From Septoria linicola (lineage: Eukaryota > Ascomycota > Dothideomycetes > Mycosphaerellales > Mycosphaerellaceae), in contig CP099423.1 of NCBI GenBank assembly GCA_024114885.1, positions 496,001 through 560,000 on the forward strand: a stretch of DNA of 64,000 nucleotides. Reading direction: 5' to 3'. Position numbers and translations under genes: made by a program. The notes under the pieces are model-generated. The model was not told the origin of the DNA, searched no databases, and saw only the letters and a program-made list of their open reading frames with translations. Positions 44,358-56,400 of the stretch are shown here, piece after piece; position 1 is the first letter of the stretch; every line of letters starts with the position of its first letter.

Positions 44358-46706
44358 GGTGGCAGGCCAGCGTAGTGGTTGATCCAGTTGAGGACAACCT
44401 TGTGCCAAACAAGGCTATTCTCAGGCTTCAGTACCCAGTGATTCTACTCGAGGTCAGCTAAGCAGCACAATCCACTCGTACATTCTCTTACCTCATCGGG
44501 AAATGTTAAAAACTTTGACTCTACACCTCTCGCCTGCAACACATTGAAAGCAGCCAGGCCTTCTGCAATTGGCAACCGATAGTCTTTCGAAGAGTGAATC
44601 ACGAGCTGAGGGGTTGCCCAATTGGCAAAGTGCTCACTTGGGTCCCACTTCCTCCAATCGGACAATGTCGTGGGTCCGAAGTTCTTAAGCCCCTGTGCAG
44701 ATGGCGATGAATCCTTTGAAGCAGGCTTATAGCCAGGGTCAAACCAAGGTGTACCGCCAAGGTCATAGAAGGGGAAGTAGAGCTCTTCTGTGCCCAGCAT
44801 GCCGCCAGCGAAGGATGTGATGCCATCATGGCAGACAAGAGCCTTGAACTTCCGTCCCAGGTCGTGTCCTTGTATCCAGTTCATCCTGTCGCGTAGCATT
44901 GTCAGCGCAAATTTACCAGCCAATGCCATGGTGATATGTTGATTACTCACATGTATCCTCCATAGCTAGCACCTAGAGCTACAGCTCGGTCGTGGTCCGC
45001 TTCTGGTATATTTCTGCTCGCCCACTCGAACACGTTTACGATGTCTTGGTAGGGATCGCCACCCCAATTGTGCCTGATGGCGTCAGTCAGGGGTTGACCG
45101 TAACCAGTGCTACCGGTAGGATTTGGAGTGATGACGATGTAGCCTGCCTCTGCGAAGACCATTGGATTCCATCGTGTGGAAAAGCTATCACTCCAAGCAC
45201 TCTGAGGCCCCCCATGGATCAGGTAGGCGACTGGGTACTTCCGAGAACTGTCAAAGCTACTTGGTCTCACCACAAGACTGTGGATCTTCTGGTTTATTTT
45301 GGGGTTACTTGCAGGCGTCCAAATTGACGACACCTGAGATGGCTTCAGCCCGCCGAGCTTAGTTCCTCCTGCAGAATTCGAGCTGGTCCAGCTGATGTAT
45401 GTATCAGCTTGTCCTGCTGGGAGGTGAGGTGCGATTATGAGGAAGATCGAATTGTCCACCAGAGAGCTTCCTGAAGCAAAGATGCGTCCATCTGCGAGAG
45501 GCCTTACATCCCCAATGGAACCGTGCTTGGTGAGTACTTTCGGCTCTTGCTTTTTCAGACTAGCCGGAATGCTGTACAACTTCACAGTGCCAACGTCTTC
45601 AGCGGTCATGAGAAGTTGTTTGTCGTCTATTGTCCATGCGAGTGACGCGGGACTTCTGTTCCATTCGCCTTCCGTAGTAGACGAGAAGGCTCGTTCTAGG
45701 CTTCGCGATGGGTCCTTGATATCGTGAAGCACGAATATGTGGTTCTTGTCTGCCTCGTAGCCCCGTGTCTTCATCATCAAGAATGCAGCCTTGGTACCAT
45801 CACTGTTGAAGACTGGAAATCCTGCAGCGCCTTCGAAGTCGGGAACAATAATTTGTTGCAGGCTCGGCTTCTTTTGCCCTGTCCAGTCATGGACGTGGAG
45901 AATGTACACATTTTCTTTTGTGTTGAGCGCCGGGTTCAGTACTGGGTCTTTTGCCACGAAAATGATGCCCTGTGGACTGATGTCGAAGTTGTCGGTGCCG
46001 CCGAAGGGACGAACGGGACTTTCAAGCCCAGAATTGAGTAGACCATTAGTGTAGTTTGAGAGACCGAGCTTCCCTTTGCCTGATCTAGACAATTTCGCAT
46101 ACCAAAGCGCGTTGGTCTCTTTCGTAGTCCAAGAGTCCCAGTGCCGCACAAACTGAGTGGTGTAGATCCTTGCAGTGGACTGTGGCTTCTTTTCACTCTC
46201 TGGGTTGAAGATGGTTCCTCTGCGACTTTCTGCTTGAGCAGAGAATACTACTGCATAGTTGTCTTCGTCCAGCTTCTTGATCTTAAGATTCCCAGCAGGC
46301 CCATCGATGGTTCCAGCAACATAATGCGATGTGCCAAGGTTGGAGTCTTTGATGACCTGAGTGATATGTCAGCATAGGTGATTGAGCTTTGTAACTACAT
46401 GCAACCGACCTTGCTGACGCTCGCCACATACAAGCTCGTCGTGCCATCCTTCTCTGCCTGCAAACATGTGAAGTTGTCGTCATCGAGCCAGTTTAGATCG
46501 CTGATGTCGTCCTCCTTAGCTAATTCGTGACTCTCGCCGGACTCGACTTCCAAAACCCGTAGCTCGTTAGTCTTGCTATGGGTCTCGAAGCTGTAGGTAG
46601 ACACAGTGTAAAGGACGTGCGTGCCACTTGAGTTAGGAACACCTGCACTCCGTCGTGGCGCCGACAGTAGAACTTTTGGCGTGAAATGCATTGCGCGTTG
46701 AACCAT
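44258..46706 (-). CDS. Prolyl oligopeptidase-family serine peptidase (S9, dipeptidyl-peptidase V-like)
   Basis: Four exons on the minus strand: 46706-46410, 46356-44951, 44885-44492, 44443-44258, giving 760 residues. The N-terminal half is a beta-propeller with WD/PD40-like blades (GTDNFDISPQGIIFVAKDP, VFNSDGTKAAFLMMK). The C-terminal alpha/beta-hydrolase domain holds the triad Ser563 (GASYGGYM), Asp669 (SSKDYRLP) and His701 (DENHWVLKP, formed across the last intron). This matches the DPP V group, which removes dipeptides from peptide N-termini. Known DPP V enzymes are secreted, but no signal peptide follows the chosen Met (MVQRAMHFTPKVLLSAPRRS). The frame stays open 123 codons upstream without a convincing alternative start, so this one may be intracellular. 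Confidence 0.92.
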
Positions 46707-47121
46707 TTGAGAGGCCGAATGAAGTGTTGTTGGGCTAAAGTGGCGTGATACAGTACGTATTCGATACCGGTGGACAGCCTTGTGAAACGAACGATGAGCC
46801 AATGGCGGATGAGCGGACGAACGACTTCTCCCAGGCCAACATGTAATCAACTTGTTTGTTGTCGCAGGTATCCAAAGGCGAGAAACCTCAGAAGTTGGGA
46901 GGCGACTGGGAGACGTCAGCATTGATGATGAGTCCTCAAGGTGGTGAGGTCTTGCGGGGAGACTGTACGGTGGACCCAGCAATGCCGCTATTTCTGCCCT
47001 AGCGCAGGAACAGACCTGCCAGGGTAGGAAGGTGCAATTGAGCAGACTGGTAGGGAGAGTGTATATTTTGTACAAGTCATGGCTGTCGTTATGATCTATC
47101 TATCGTACACCGCACGCTGCT
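46707..47121. other. Intergenic region between DPP V-like gene and ENV7
   Basis: Both flanking genes are on the minus strand, so this is the promoter side of the peptidase and the 3' flank of the kinase. The open frame in this stretch is an upstream extension of the peptidase frame without motifs. Confidence 0.45.
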
Positions 47122-48429
47122 CTATTCCATATCCAGCGCCACGTCTCCATCGTCAGGAAGTGAGGCAATCACTCCTTCACATATGTGGATCAGCTCATCA
47201 ACGTCCGGTCGTTCTGTAGGCTCGACAGCCAGACATCGCCGTACAACATCCTTCACTGAATCCGAGATGACGTCCTCTCTTTTCTTGCTAGACTCATCGA
47301 TGTCGGAGACTCTCTGCTTTCCGCGCTTGGCCTCAGCTGCGCCTTCATCCGGGAATCGCCAGTCACCACCCAGCACGCACAGAGAGAGCGAGCCACCTGT
47401 CTCTTCACTTCGCGCTTCGAATGGCGACTTTCCGACGAGGCATGCGTACAAAGTGCACCCCATGCTCCAAATGTCCACCTTCGTGTCTATTACTGTATCC
47501 GTCTTCACATCAAACAATTCTGGCGCGCGATATGGCATTGTGCTGTGCTCCGCAGCCTGATCTTGAACTTGTAGCGCCATTGCTCTACTCGTGATTGGTG
47601 TCGGAGAGGGCGCAAGTGATCCCAGATCCATCAAGATAGGCTGTGTCCCCGTGTCCGCAATCATGATATTGCCTGGCTTGATATCCCGATGCGCGTAACT
47701 TCGCGTCTGTCCTTCTGGCACGCCTTCTTGCGCTGCCATCACTTCGCTCTCCATTAGCGGCTCTTCTTGCTCATCCTCGTCATCGGCGTCGCGCTGACTC
47801 CTCCGTCGACTCTGGTTGGCGCGCGTCACCTCCTCTTCTGCTTCACGATCTGCCTGTGCGGCTTCCTGACGCACATTCTTTGCTTTCCTCCGACTTGCCT
47901 TGCCACCAGGTGCGCCTCCCACCTTGTACTGGTGCATTGCCTTGAGCGCTCGACAGACGCCCAAGAACAGTATCATCAGCCGCCTCTCTGGGAAACGCGC
48001 GCGATTCACCAGATTTGCATTGATCGCATCCTGAAGGTTCCCTCTCCGGTAGTATGGCAGCAGAATATACACTGTTTTACTGCCAGCATCGCCGCCTCGG
48101 TCGCTCTCCACGGCATGATCAATGGCGTGTATTATGTTTGGATGAGGTGTGAACAAGCTGTACGCCTCGACTTCTTTAAGCGCAAGAGATACAGATTCTT
48201 CACCAAAAGGACACCGAATCTTCTTCAAGGCATAGAGTGTTGGATCGCCGCGGGATTGTACTAGGTAGACATAGCTGAAGCCACCTTCGCCGAGCAGTCG
48301 CAAGATCTTGAATGAGCGGCCATTGATCTTCAGAGACGGAGTGGACGGGAAGCACGAGAAGCAATTACCCAGCTGCCAGAGACCATCCAGAACATAATGC
48401 GACAGTTGTTCAACCAGCGTGGGAGACAT
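47122..48429 (-). CDS. ENV7: Ser/Thr kinase Env7/STK16 (NAK family)
   Basis: Single exon, 435 residues from MSPTLVEQLS; in-frame codons further upstream lack a family match. The N-terminus contains GNCFSCFPSTPS with Cys23 and Cys26, the position where Env7/STK16 kinases are acylated and attached to vacuolar or Golgi membranes. Kinase landmarks are LLGEGGFSYVYLV (glycine loop), YALKKI (catalytic Lys), YAHRDIKPGNIMI (catalytic loop), MDLGS (DFG equivalent) and MPYRAPELFD with VDIWSMGCTLYACLVGKSPF. A charged insert of about 70 residues (RRKAKNVRQEAAQADREAEE, DADDEDEQEEPLM) sits just before the catalytic loop. Yeast Env7 restrains vacuole fusion; a similar role here is inferred. Confidence 0.93.
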   Translation of the reverse strand: MSPTLVEQLSHYVLDGLWQLGNCFSCFPSTPSLKINGRSFKILRLLGEGGFSYVYLVQSRGDPTLYALKKIRCPFGEESVSLALKEVEAYSLFTPHPNIIHAIDHAVESDRGGDAGSKTVYILLPYYRRGNLQDAINANLVNRARFPERRLMILFLGVCRALKAMHQYKVGGAPGGKASRRKAKNVRQEAAQADREAEEEVTRANQSRRRSQRDADDEDEQEEPLMESEVMAAQEGVPEGQTRSYAHRDIKPGNIMIADTGTQPILMDLGSLAPSPTPITSRAMALQVQDQAAEHSTMPYRAPELFDVKTDTVIDTKVDIWSMGCTLYACLVGKSPFEARSEETGGSLSLCVLGGDWRFPDEGAAEAKRGKQRVSDIDESSKKREDVISDSVKDVVRRCLAVEPTERPDVDELIHICEGVIASLPDDGDVALDME

Positions 48430-48968
48430 TGTGAGGATAGGCAATTGTTTGTATAGAGAATGAGAACATGGCCACGGGAGACAGCTTTCCCCAGTCCTCT
48501 TCACTTGGGCGCTCGGCATGGCCAAGCAGGGATACGAAGTGGATCTTGTGCACAACCCGCATAAGAGGCTATGATTCTTTGCTTGTGGTTTTCTCTTCGT
48601 TACTTCACCTGCCTTTGATGCTTATCATGGATATGTTGTCTACTAGTTACAGCTACACAATCAGATGCATCTGCAACGTCTCTCGGTCTTCGTCCTCAGC
48701 TGTTCACGTACTGCCACTGAATCACGTCGCATCGCAGTCAATAGTGTGAACCTGGTCTGACGAATGGGCGGAAACCATGCTGGCGACCAACGTAGTATTT
48801 TTTATCGTATGAGCATCGGTCTGCGGATCCTCGAGCTGAATTCCAAGGTTCGAGCTTGCAGGCATTCGATCGTCGCCAGCTGAACTCACGTCCCACAAAA
48901 GCGCTCATGCTGTCCATTTCATTTTGTGCTACTTTACACACTCTGTTCTGTTGACGACTACAGCAAAC
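48430..48968. promoter_or_regulatory. Divergent promoter region of ENV7 and acyltransferase
   Basis: This 540-bp gap separates the two divergent start codons. No individual site is claimed. Confidence 0.4.
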
Positions 48969-50598
48969 ATGTTCGGCAAAAAAAAGACAGCGCCGCCAAC
49001 GGTGCCAACCGATGAGGTGGTCCCCATGCATGACTGGGATGACAAGGCGAGTATCACGCGATATCACTCTGTCGCGTCGAAAGTATGCTGACAACGCTGG
49101 TAGCCTCACAATCGCCAGATGGTCGTTGAGTTTACATATCGATTCGATGATGTGCTCGATGCTGCGAAACTGAAGCATGCCCTCGAAAGGCTACTTGAGA
49201 TTGGCAATTGGAGGAAGCTTGGCGCCAGAGTCCGACTGAATGTGAGCATAACATGAGGATGGTCTGCGAGATAGTGTAGCTGAGTGCAACACGTCAGGCT
49301 CAAGGCAAGTTGGATTATCACATTCCGCAAAGATACGACGAACAGCGGCCAGGTTTTCTCTGGGACCACCTGGACATTGTGGACTCCATCGAAGACCACC
49401 CTCTGGCTTCACAATTAGCAAAGGCGAAACCAGAGCCCACCATCTTTGAGGACCCGGAAAAGTTTCATTCCCTCACGGCGCATCCAGATCGCCCAACTTG
49501 CCTTGACGACTGGATTTACAGTGATCGACCGCCTCTATCTCTCCGATTGGTGACCTTTACGGACGCATCCCTGCTAACGCTGAGCTGGTCTCATACACTG
49601 CTGGATGCGGTCGGAAGACAGTCTCTGCTAGAAGCATGGATAGCGGTGCTCGAAGGCCGCGAGCAGGATGTGCCTCCGATCATTGGCTTCAAGGACGATC
49701 CAGCGCTAAACATGGGAAAGACGAGCAAGCCAGAGCAGCACGTGTTGTACAAGCGCATGATCACTGGATTCAGATTCTTCCTATTCGTGGTGTACTTCAT
49801 TCTGGAGAAAGTTCTACATCCCAAGGAAGACGCTCGCCTGATCCAAGTTCCGAATTCGTTCGTGCAGAACCTCAAGCGAGAAGCTCAAGATCACCTTCGA
49901 GCACAGTCTCCAGAGAAGGAGGCGCCTTTCCTGAGCGATGCCGATGTTCTTTTCGCCTGGATGACACGCTTGACCTACGTCGCTCAGAATTACTCTCCAC
50001 AGCGGACGGTGACACTCATGAATGTCATTAATCTTAGGGGACTGACAGACGCTCTGCCGCTGCAAGGTGCAGCTTACATTGGCAATGCAGTTGGTTCTTC
50101 TCAAAGCTTCTTGACCGTACAGCAGGCGAAAGAGCAACCGATCGCTGTCACTGCACTTCAGATTCGCGAGGATCTGCTGCGGCAAAAGACGCCTGAGCAA
50201 GTTGATGCTGTGTTGGCAATATCGAGACAGCTTGGTCGGGGACCGCTGTTCGGAGCATACAACCAGCTTCTGACGCCTTGGAGCAATTGGCATCGCGCCA
50301 GATTCTACGAGATGGACTTCTCCTCTGCTGTGAGCAGTAAGAACAGTCAGGCGAGGACTGGCAAGGCGAGGATTGGCAAGCCTTCATATCTGCATGTGTG
50401 TGGGCATAGGGGAAGTTTCGTAAGTGATTGATGCACGGATTCCTTGAGCAGCTAGCTGACATTTGTGTACAGATGGTCCGCAATGGAGGCGCGCTTCTCG
50501 GTAAGGATGGAGCTGGAAACTGGTGGATCTCGTGGAACCTGCGTGCAGAAGCATGGGAGAAGTTTGAGGCGGAGTTCTACAAAGCGACTAGGCAGTAG
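48969..50598 (+). CDS. BAHD-type acyltransferase (transferase family)
   Basis: Four exons: 48969-49046, 49104-49241, 49298-50419, 50473-50598; 487 residues. The catalytic HxxxD motif is SHTLLDAVG (His171, Asp175). The N-terminal half has HNRQMVVEFTYRFDDVLDA, and the C-terminal exon reads MVRNGGALLGKDGAGNWWIS. This architecture (two CoA-acyltransferase lobes) is that of the fungal 'transferase' family, which includes trichothecene acetyltransferases and plant BAHD enzymes. It transfers acyl groups from CoA to alcohols or amines; acceptor unknown. Intron 1 starts with GC (AAG/GCGAGT) and ends TAG; a GT donor four bases downstream would break the frame. No other biosynthetic gene adjoins it. Confidence 0.88.
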
Positions 50599-50945
50599 TC
50601 AAAGAGAGTGGTGTGCATATCGTGTGAAAAATTTAGGGACTTCTATGGTGTCACCTGTAGATGCAGACCGCAGAGCATGACCGTCTTATATCATATTCAC
50701 GAAAGGCTTTCCATTCAGTATCTGCGTAAGGTAGCACTCTTCCAGACTTGATGGTCAGTCGTCAAATTCTCATAACTTTGACTAACTAGGGTGCGACTTC
50801 ACTTCATCCAAAAGTTTCTTGGCACGACCCATTTTTCAGCCAAAATACATCTCATCCACCACGCACACGGGGCACATGGACCAAAACAACTGGGTGCATT
50901 CTAAGCATATGTCAGATATGCGTACCCACCCAGCGCAAAAGCATA
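50599..50945. other. Intergenic region
   Basis: Region between the acyltransferase and tRNA-Asn. No gene or repeat recognised; the T-rich stretches near 50810-50840 lie downstream of the minus-strand tRNA gene and could include its Pol III terminator. Confidence 0.4.
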
Positions 50946-51057
50946 TTCCCCCGGACAGGCTTGAACTGTCAACCTCTCGATCGCCCATTTGGAACGGATC
51001 AAACGATTCCAAGGAATGGTAACAGTCGAACGCGCTAGCCAATTGCGCCACGGAGGA
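50946..51057 (-). tRNA. tRNA-Asn (anticodon GTT), with 38-nt intron
   Basis: On the minus strand the acceptor stem TCCTCCG pairs with CGGGGGA (one G-U). The D arm is GCGC-AATTGGCTA-GCGC. The anticodon stem TTCGA pairs with TCGAG across loop CTGTTA...A, with GTT at positions 34-36. The T arm is GACAG-TTCAAGC-CTGTC. The intron (51019-50982) sits between positions 37 and 38, the canonical site. The D-arm and anticodon sequence (TGGCGCAATTGGCTAGCGCG) closely resembles eukaryotic tRNA-Asn. Confidence 0.92.
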
Positions 51058-51592
51058 TACGGTACACATCTTCAGATGCGTGTGGTCAACTGGTATGATT
51101 GGGTTAATCATGGTTGAGCACCGCATGCTTCCATATATAAGCCTTTTGGTAAGACTTTCGGGCCGAGCCGCAGTGCCCTGGCCTGTCCTGAGTCAACACT
51201 CTTACAAGACATCAATACATATCAGGAAGCCCACACTGTGAGAGCCTTGTTGTTATCGGAAGACTTCTCGTCGTATCTAAAGCCTAGACTACAGAACCGG
51301 CTCATCATTCATGCTGTGAGAAGCCCAACAAAAAATGATCATACTGTACATTCCGGTGCCCTCACATCCCCCGATAACACACGAGTACCCCTACACAACT
51401 ATTCATCAATTTCGGTTCTTCCAAGTACTGCTATCTGTGATATGTCAATCTGCTGCCAATAGTGGCTTCCATCAAGCTAAAAGCGGGAGACGATAGTGCC
51501 TTGCTATTCGTGTTCTACAAGTTTGGTGCACGGCTCCGCGAGGCGAAAAGCCTATCGTCACGACCATGGTCTCGATATCAATCCCTCCAGCA
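51058..51592. other. Intergenic region
   Basis: Region upstream of the tRNA and downstream of the HET pseudogene. Only short frames; nothing recognised. Confidence 0.45.
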
Positions 51593-53197
51593 TTACTTGA
51601 TGCACATCTCTGAGGCAAAATTCCATTCAGTGCCAATGCCACAGGCGTCTTCCCACACGATGCTCACGATCCGCCATAGCGAGTCACAATCGAGTCGCAG
51701 TACAATACCTTTGCCACAAGGACCTTGAGAGAAGACGCGGCCATCAGCGTCCTTGTACATGCCGAAGACGACCCGATTGCCTGTCTCTATGACTTCCGGC
51801 TTTTGTGGCACGACTCTCGCCTCAGGGAGTCTGAAACCTCGTACAAAGTTCAGCTGGAGTACTCCGTCCTCCCTCAGCCGCGGCTCTAATATGCTCTTGT
51901 CGCGCCCGTTGTGGTACGGGTCAATCAGCTCTACGAATCGAGAATCATCAGCAGAGGGTTCTAGAGAGTCGGATGGGTCGACTCTTTGCAGCCGAAGCTG
52001 CCCTGTCCACCATGGCGTATATCGCCAATCTGGCATCCAAGTCTTGAGCAGATCGACATGAATGGGCTCCTTTGCGATGCCCATATCGCTCTCAATATCT
52101 ATGTATGCGTTGTGCGGTTTCCGACTTGCAGCAGAGGCGAGCAGATGCCAAAGCACCGCACCTGATACGAACACTACGTCCCTAGCAAACCTGGAGTAGT
52201 TGCCCTCAACGGAGTGCTCGTAGTTGATTCCGGAAAACCCTTCGGCGTTCCAGGCTAACGTGGCGATCCTGTCACGAGCATCTTTGCATTCAAAGTCTTT
52301 GAATGTTTCTAGAGCTCCAAGCATGTCCAAAATCCTCGTCTCCAGGCATTTGCCTTGCTGTTCGTCTCATCTTATCTTGCCCAACGATGCAACACGCATG
52401 TCTAGCAGGCTGATGGAGGGCCCATTGCTGATGGTGCCGCCAAACCGAGACAATTGACTCGCGCCCTGGGCAAAAGTCTTGCCGTCGAGCTCTGTCGAGC
52501 CACACCTAAAGGTCATCTCGAATGCGACACCGATCTCTTGGATGACCCATCTTCTGCCAAAGTACGGCCTACTGCAGAAGGCGCGAAGTAGTTCAAGAGT
52601 GATCGTTCTCCAAGGTTGAGGATGCACGCGGTTGTGCTCGGTGATGGCGTGGTCGAGACTTTGGATGGACGAAAGGAATTGTCCCAGGTCTGATTCTGAC
52701 AGACATGCAAGCCAGGCGATGAAGTTCAGCGACCGGTACCCATCTTCGTGCTCAGATTCCTCTTCCAAGCCAGGAGAGTGTTAGCACTGCTTCCGCGTAA
52801 ATGGATGCCATCATTGCAACCTGCCCGGTTCGTTCCCTGTCGTCTGCCTGATTGATGCATATTGCATCAATCCACAGACGTCGAGGCACGAATTCCAATC
52901 GTAGCGACTCTAGCGCTGAGGAGAGATTTTCACCTATTGATATGTCATGCTCATTGATCGTGATGTGGTGAGTTGACCTGCTGTCGCCCCAAGTATACGA
53001 AAGGGCCTCGTAACCTGAAAGGCTGGTTCGACGAGTTATGGACATATTCGTGGAGTACAACGATCCACTCACAGGTGCAGAAGCATCTCCAGCTCCAGAA
53101 TGCGAATTGCTGGAGCTCTCATTGGAAGCTTGACCTGGTCATAGAGATTGTCCTCTGAGCGGCTCTGGCGCCGTATAGTCGGTGAAGCTGCGATCAT
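51593..53197 (-). pseudogene. Heterokaryon-incompatibility (HET domain) gene, disrupted
   Basis: HET proteins trigger cell death when genetically different hyphae fuse. On the minus strand the start region (ATG at 53197) reads DNLYDQVKLPMRAPAIRILE, then the frame breaks at about 53080. The HET domain continues in another frame with YEALSYTWGDSRSTHHITIN and PRRLWIDAICINQADDRERT, and breaks again at about 52760 between LSWLG and EESEHEDGYRS. A TGA at 52369-52367, where the context suggests a former Trp (TGG), interrupts the third segment; the same frame then continues LGALETFKDFECKDARDRI to a stop at 51593. Two frameshifts and one nonsense codon mean no full-length product. The remains are well preserved, so inactivation looks recent. 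Confidence 0.88.
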
Positions 53198-53474
53198 ACG
53201 CTTTAAGGAACATTCGTCCAGGATCGTCTACATGTATATGAAGGTAATGCAAAGTGGCTGTGTTGGTGTCACCTTGATGCCTGCTTGACTGTTCTCGGGT
53301 CAACTTCGTAGCGACGGACTTGGCGAGATGGACAGACATTGAATATGCTCCGTTGCTGGTCAGCCATTGCGATCGCCATTGAAGCCTGGGAAATGCGGAC
53401 AGGAACAGAAAGCAACTGGAGGGAAGCGAGCTAGAAACGTTACTCCAGGTCGTTTGGATCCAGTGTATCGTAGA

Positions 53475-56400
53475 TTATCTCCTCCTCCCGATTACAGGCT
53501 TAACGACGCTGCTACCCTTGCCGCCGCCAGGCCTCTTCACCGCGCTCTTCACAACACTGCCATTGCTCTTAGCTTTTCCCACGCCATTCCGGTCCCGCTC
53601 TTCATCCTCCCTTGCTTGCATGCGATCCTTCTCAATCTGTATCTCCAACTCTGCCTTTTTGCTATACTCGATCTCTCTCCTCCCCTTGACAGCACTGTAT
53701 CCCTTCTCCTTGACGGAGTAGAAAACGCCGCCCAAGTCGGCCAGCCAGTGAGCATCGACAGATGTAGCCACTGACATGTATTCTTTGCTGGTCAGGATCA
53801 GCTCGTGGTAGACAACGTAATCAGGTGGATCGCCAGAGTTGTACAATGCCGAGGTGGGATGCAGATTCATGGTGACGCTTGTTCGAAGGTTGACATATTC
53901 GCCCAATCCCTTTCGTTTCGCAGCTTGGTGGTAGTAGCCTGAGCATATGCACTCTCTGACTACATCGAGATCATAGCCACATGACGTGATGCTCATCTTG
54001 GAGGAAGTCATGATATCTGTGATCTGTTGACGAATCTCCTCGGCTCGGCGGAGTGCTTTCGGATGCAGAAAGTGCTTGACACACCAGCCATCTTTGCGAC
54101 CATTGAACGCCCACTGCTGGTATACGGTGAAAAGTGTCAAGTGATCAGAATCGTGCACGAAGAACTTCTCGCGAGCTGCATCAGCCTCTTCCAATCGCTC
54201 CTTTGGTCGATAGAAGACTGAAGGCACTGATAGCATGGAAACGATCGTGATCATTTCTTCGGCGCAGTTGTACGTGGTTGAGGATGTGATGACAAGCTTT
54301 GCAAGCGAAGGATCCATCGGAAAGGAAGTCATGAGGCGGCCAAGATCGGTCAGCTCACCAAGATTTGTGAGAGCTCCGAGTGCCCATAAGTCGAAAAGCG
54401 AGGTCGTAATCGTGTCTTGAGGTGGCGGGTCCATGAAGTCGAAATCGAGAAGATCCTTGACGCCGAGTGATTTGAGCAGTAAAACTGTGTTTGCAAGATT
54501 CGTGCGCTGGATCTCAGGAATAGTCGCAACGTAAAATTCTTCCTTGAAAGCACGTTCAGTGTAGAGATGGAATGCTCGACCAGGTCCAGTTCTTCCTGCA
54601 CGACCAGCTCGTTGTGAGGCGTTTGCCTGACTGACTGGCGTGATCTGAAGTGTGTCCATGCCCATGCGAGGATTGTACACTTTAAGCTTGCTGAAGCCAC
54701 AATCGACAACGAACATAATACCATCGACTGTAAGAGACGTCTCGGCGATGTTTGTGGCGACAATGACTTTGCGCACTCCAGGCTCTGCTCTGTCGAAGAT
54801 CTTTGCCTGCAGATCTGCTGGCATTTGTGAGTAGATTGGCAATATGCTCAACTTCGGTGGGTCATTCAGTTGAGCAAGCCGTTCCGCAACAAGCTCGCAA
54901 GTCACCTCAATATCTTCTTGTCCAGTCATGAAAACCAGAATATCTCCAGGCCCTTGACTGACGTGAATAGCAAGCACTTGTCGCACAGCGCTATCGACAT
55001 AGTCTTCGCAAGGTGATCTCGAGTACTGAATGTCGACGGGGAACGTTCGGCCGGGGATGAAGAACTCTGGAGCACCACCATAGAAGCGCGAGAAGCGCTC
55101 GGCGTTCATCGTCGCAGAGGTCACAATTAGCTTCAGATCTCGTCGTCGCGCAAGCACTTTCTTGATCAAGCCCATTAGCACATCGGTGTTCAATGCGCGC
55201 TCGTGTGCTTCGTCCATGATGATGCAGCTGTACTGGTCCAGATCCGGGTTTGTGAGTGACTCACGCAGCAGCACACCATCAGTCATGTACTTGATCGTAG
55301 TTTCCTTACTTGTGCAGTCCTCGAATCGAATGGCATATCCCACAGTGCCTCCCAGCGGCACTTCCATCTCCTCGCTGACACGCTTTGCAACAGACATGGC
55401 AGCGACACGTCTTGGCTGCGTGCACCCGATCATTCCACTCTTTGCATAGCCATCCTCGTGCAAGAATTGTGTTAATTGTGTAGTCTTTCCAGATCCAGTC
55501 TGTCCCACCACAATGATGACCTGGTTGTCTCGTATCACGCGCAAAAGATCCTCTCGTACAGCGAATGCTGGCAGATATTCTCTCTGCTCCCGCAAGGACT
55601 TGGTCCTCGAGAAGTCGGACTGGCCAGCATCCTGCTTCTTCATATGTTGCGCAAACTTGCTGCCCTTGTTCTTGCCTTCTTGCTCGTCATCAGCCGCAGG
55701 AGCTGCAGAATCTGTGTCTTCCTCTTTCACTCCTGTCACGTTCCCCAGCGTCGTTCCTGCCGCACTGGTCGCTTGCTGTGCCTGCTTCTGTCTTTCCTTC
55801 TGCTGCCTCTTCTCCCTCACGACCTTGCTGCCTTTCTTCGCAAACACTGCCATATCACTTTGAGGGTCTTTGACAGCGCTGACGGGCTCGAGCTGCTTCG
55901 TGAACACCGTCTTACCATCGAGAAATGGTGGTTTCAGATCATGAACCAACAAGTGCACTCGTGTCTCCTCATTCTCGTCGTCCAGACTGTTGAAGTTGTC
56001 CCTCGTCTGTGCAACACTCGATGCCAGCATTCGATTTGCCTCCCACGCATCATTGTCCTTTTGCCGTTGCAGGAATTTGGGGTTCACTTTGCTCCGTACA
56101 GCCATTTTCTTCTCCAGTAGTTCCTTCTCCCGTTCCTGGTCTGCCCATGTCGTATCTTCATTCCCTCCAAAAGGATTGTGCGTCTCATCACCCAACACCG
56201 CGCCATCTTCGCCATAATTGTACCAGTCGCGATCTAAGGCGGCCGCATCATCGTCGTTGACTCCTGCTTCCGGTCCATTGAATTCTGCCTGGTGAGGTCG
56301 AGCTGGGGTGCCATCGCGATAGTTTCGTGGAGTCGCGGATCCTCCACGATCTCTTGGACCAGAAGAAGGTCGATATGAGTCCTTTAGCCTATCGTGCTGT

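Noticed and set aside
46707..47075. Upstream in-frame extension of the DPP V-like peptidase as N-terminus
   Set aside because: The 123 extra codons show no signal peptide or family similarity, while MVQRAMHFTPKVLLSAPR aligns with the expected start of the propeller region.
48969..50598. A secondary-metabolite cluster around the acyltransferase
   Set aside because: No polyketide synthase, NRPS, terpene synthase, P450 or cluster regulator is present; neighbours are a kinase, a tRNA and a HET pseudogene.
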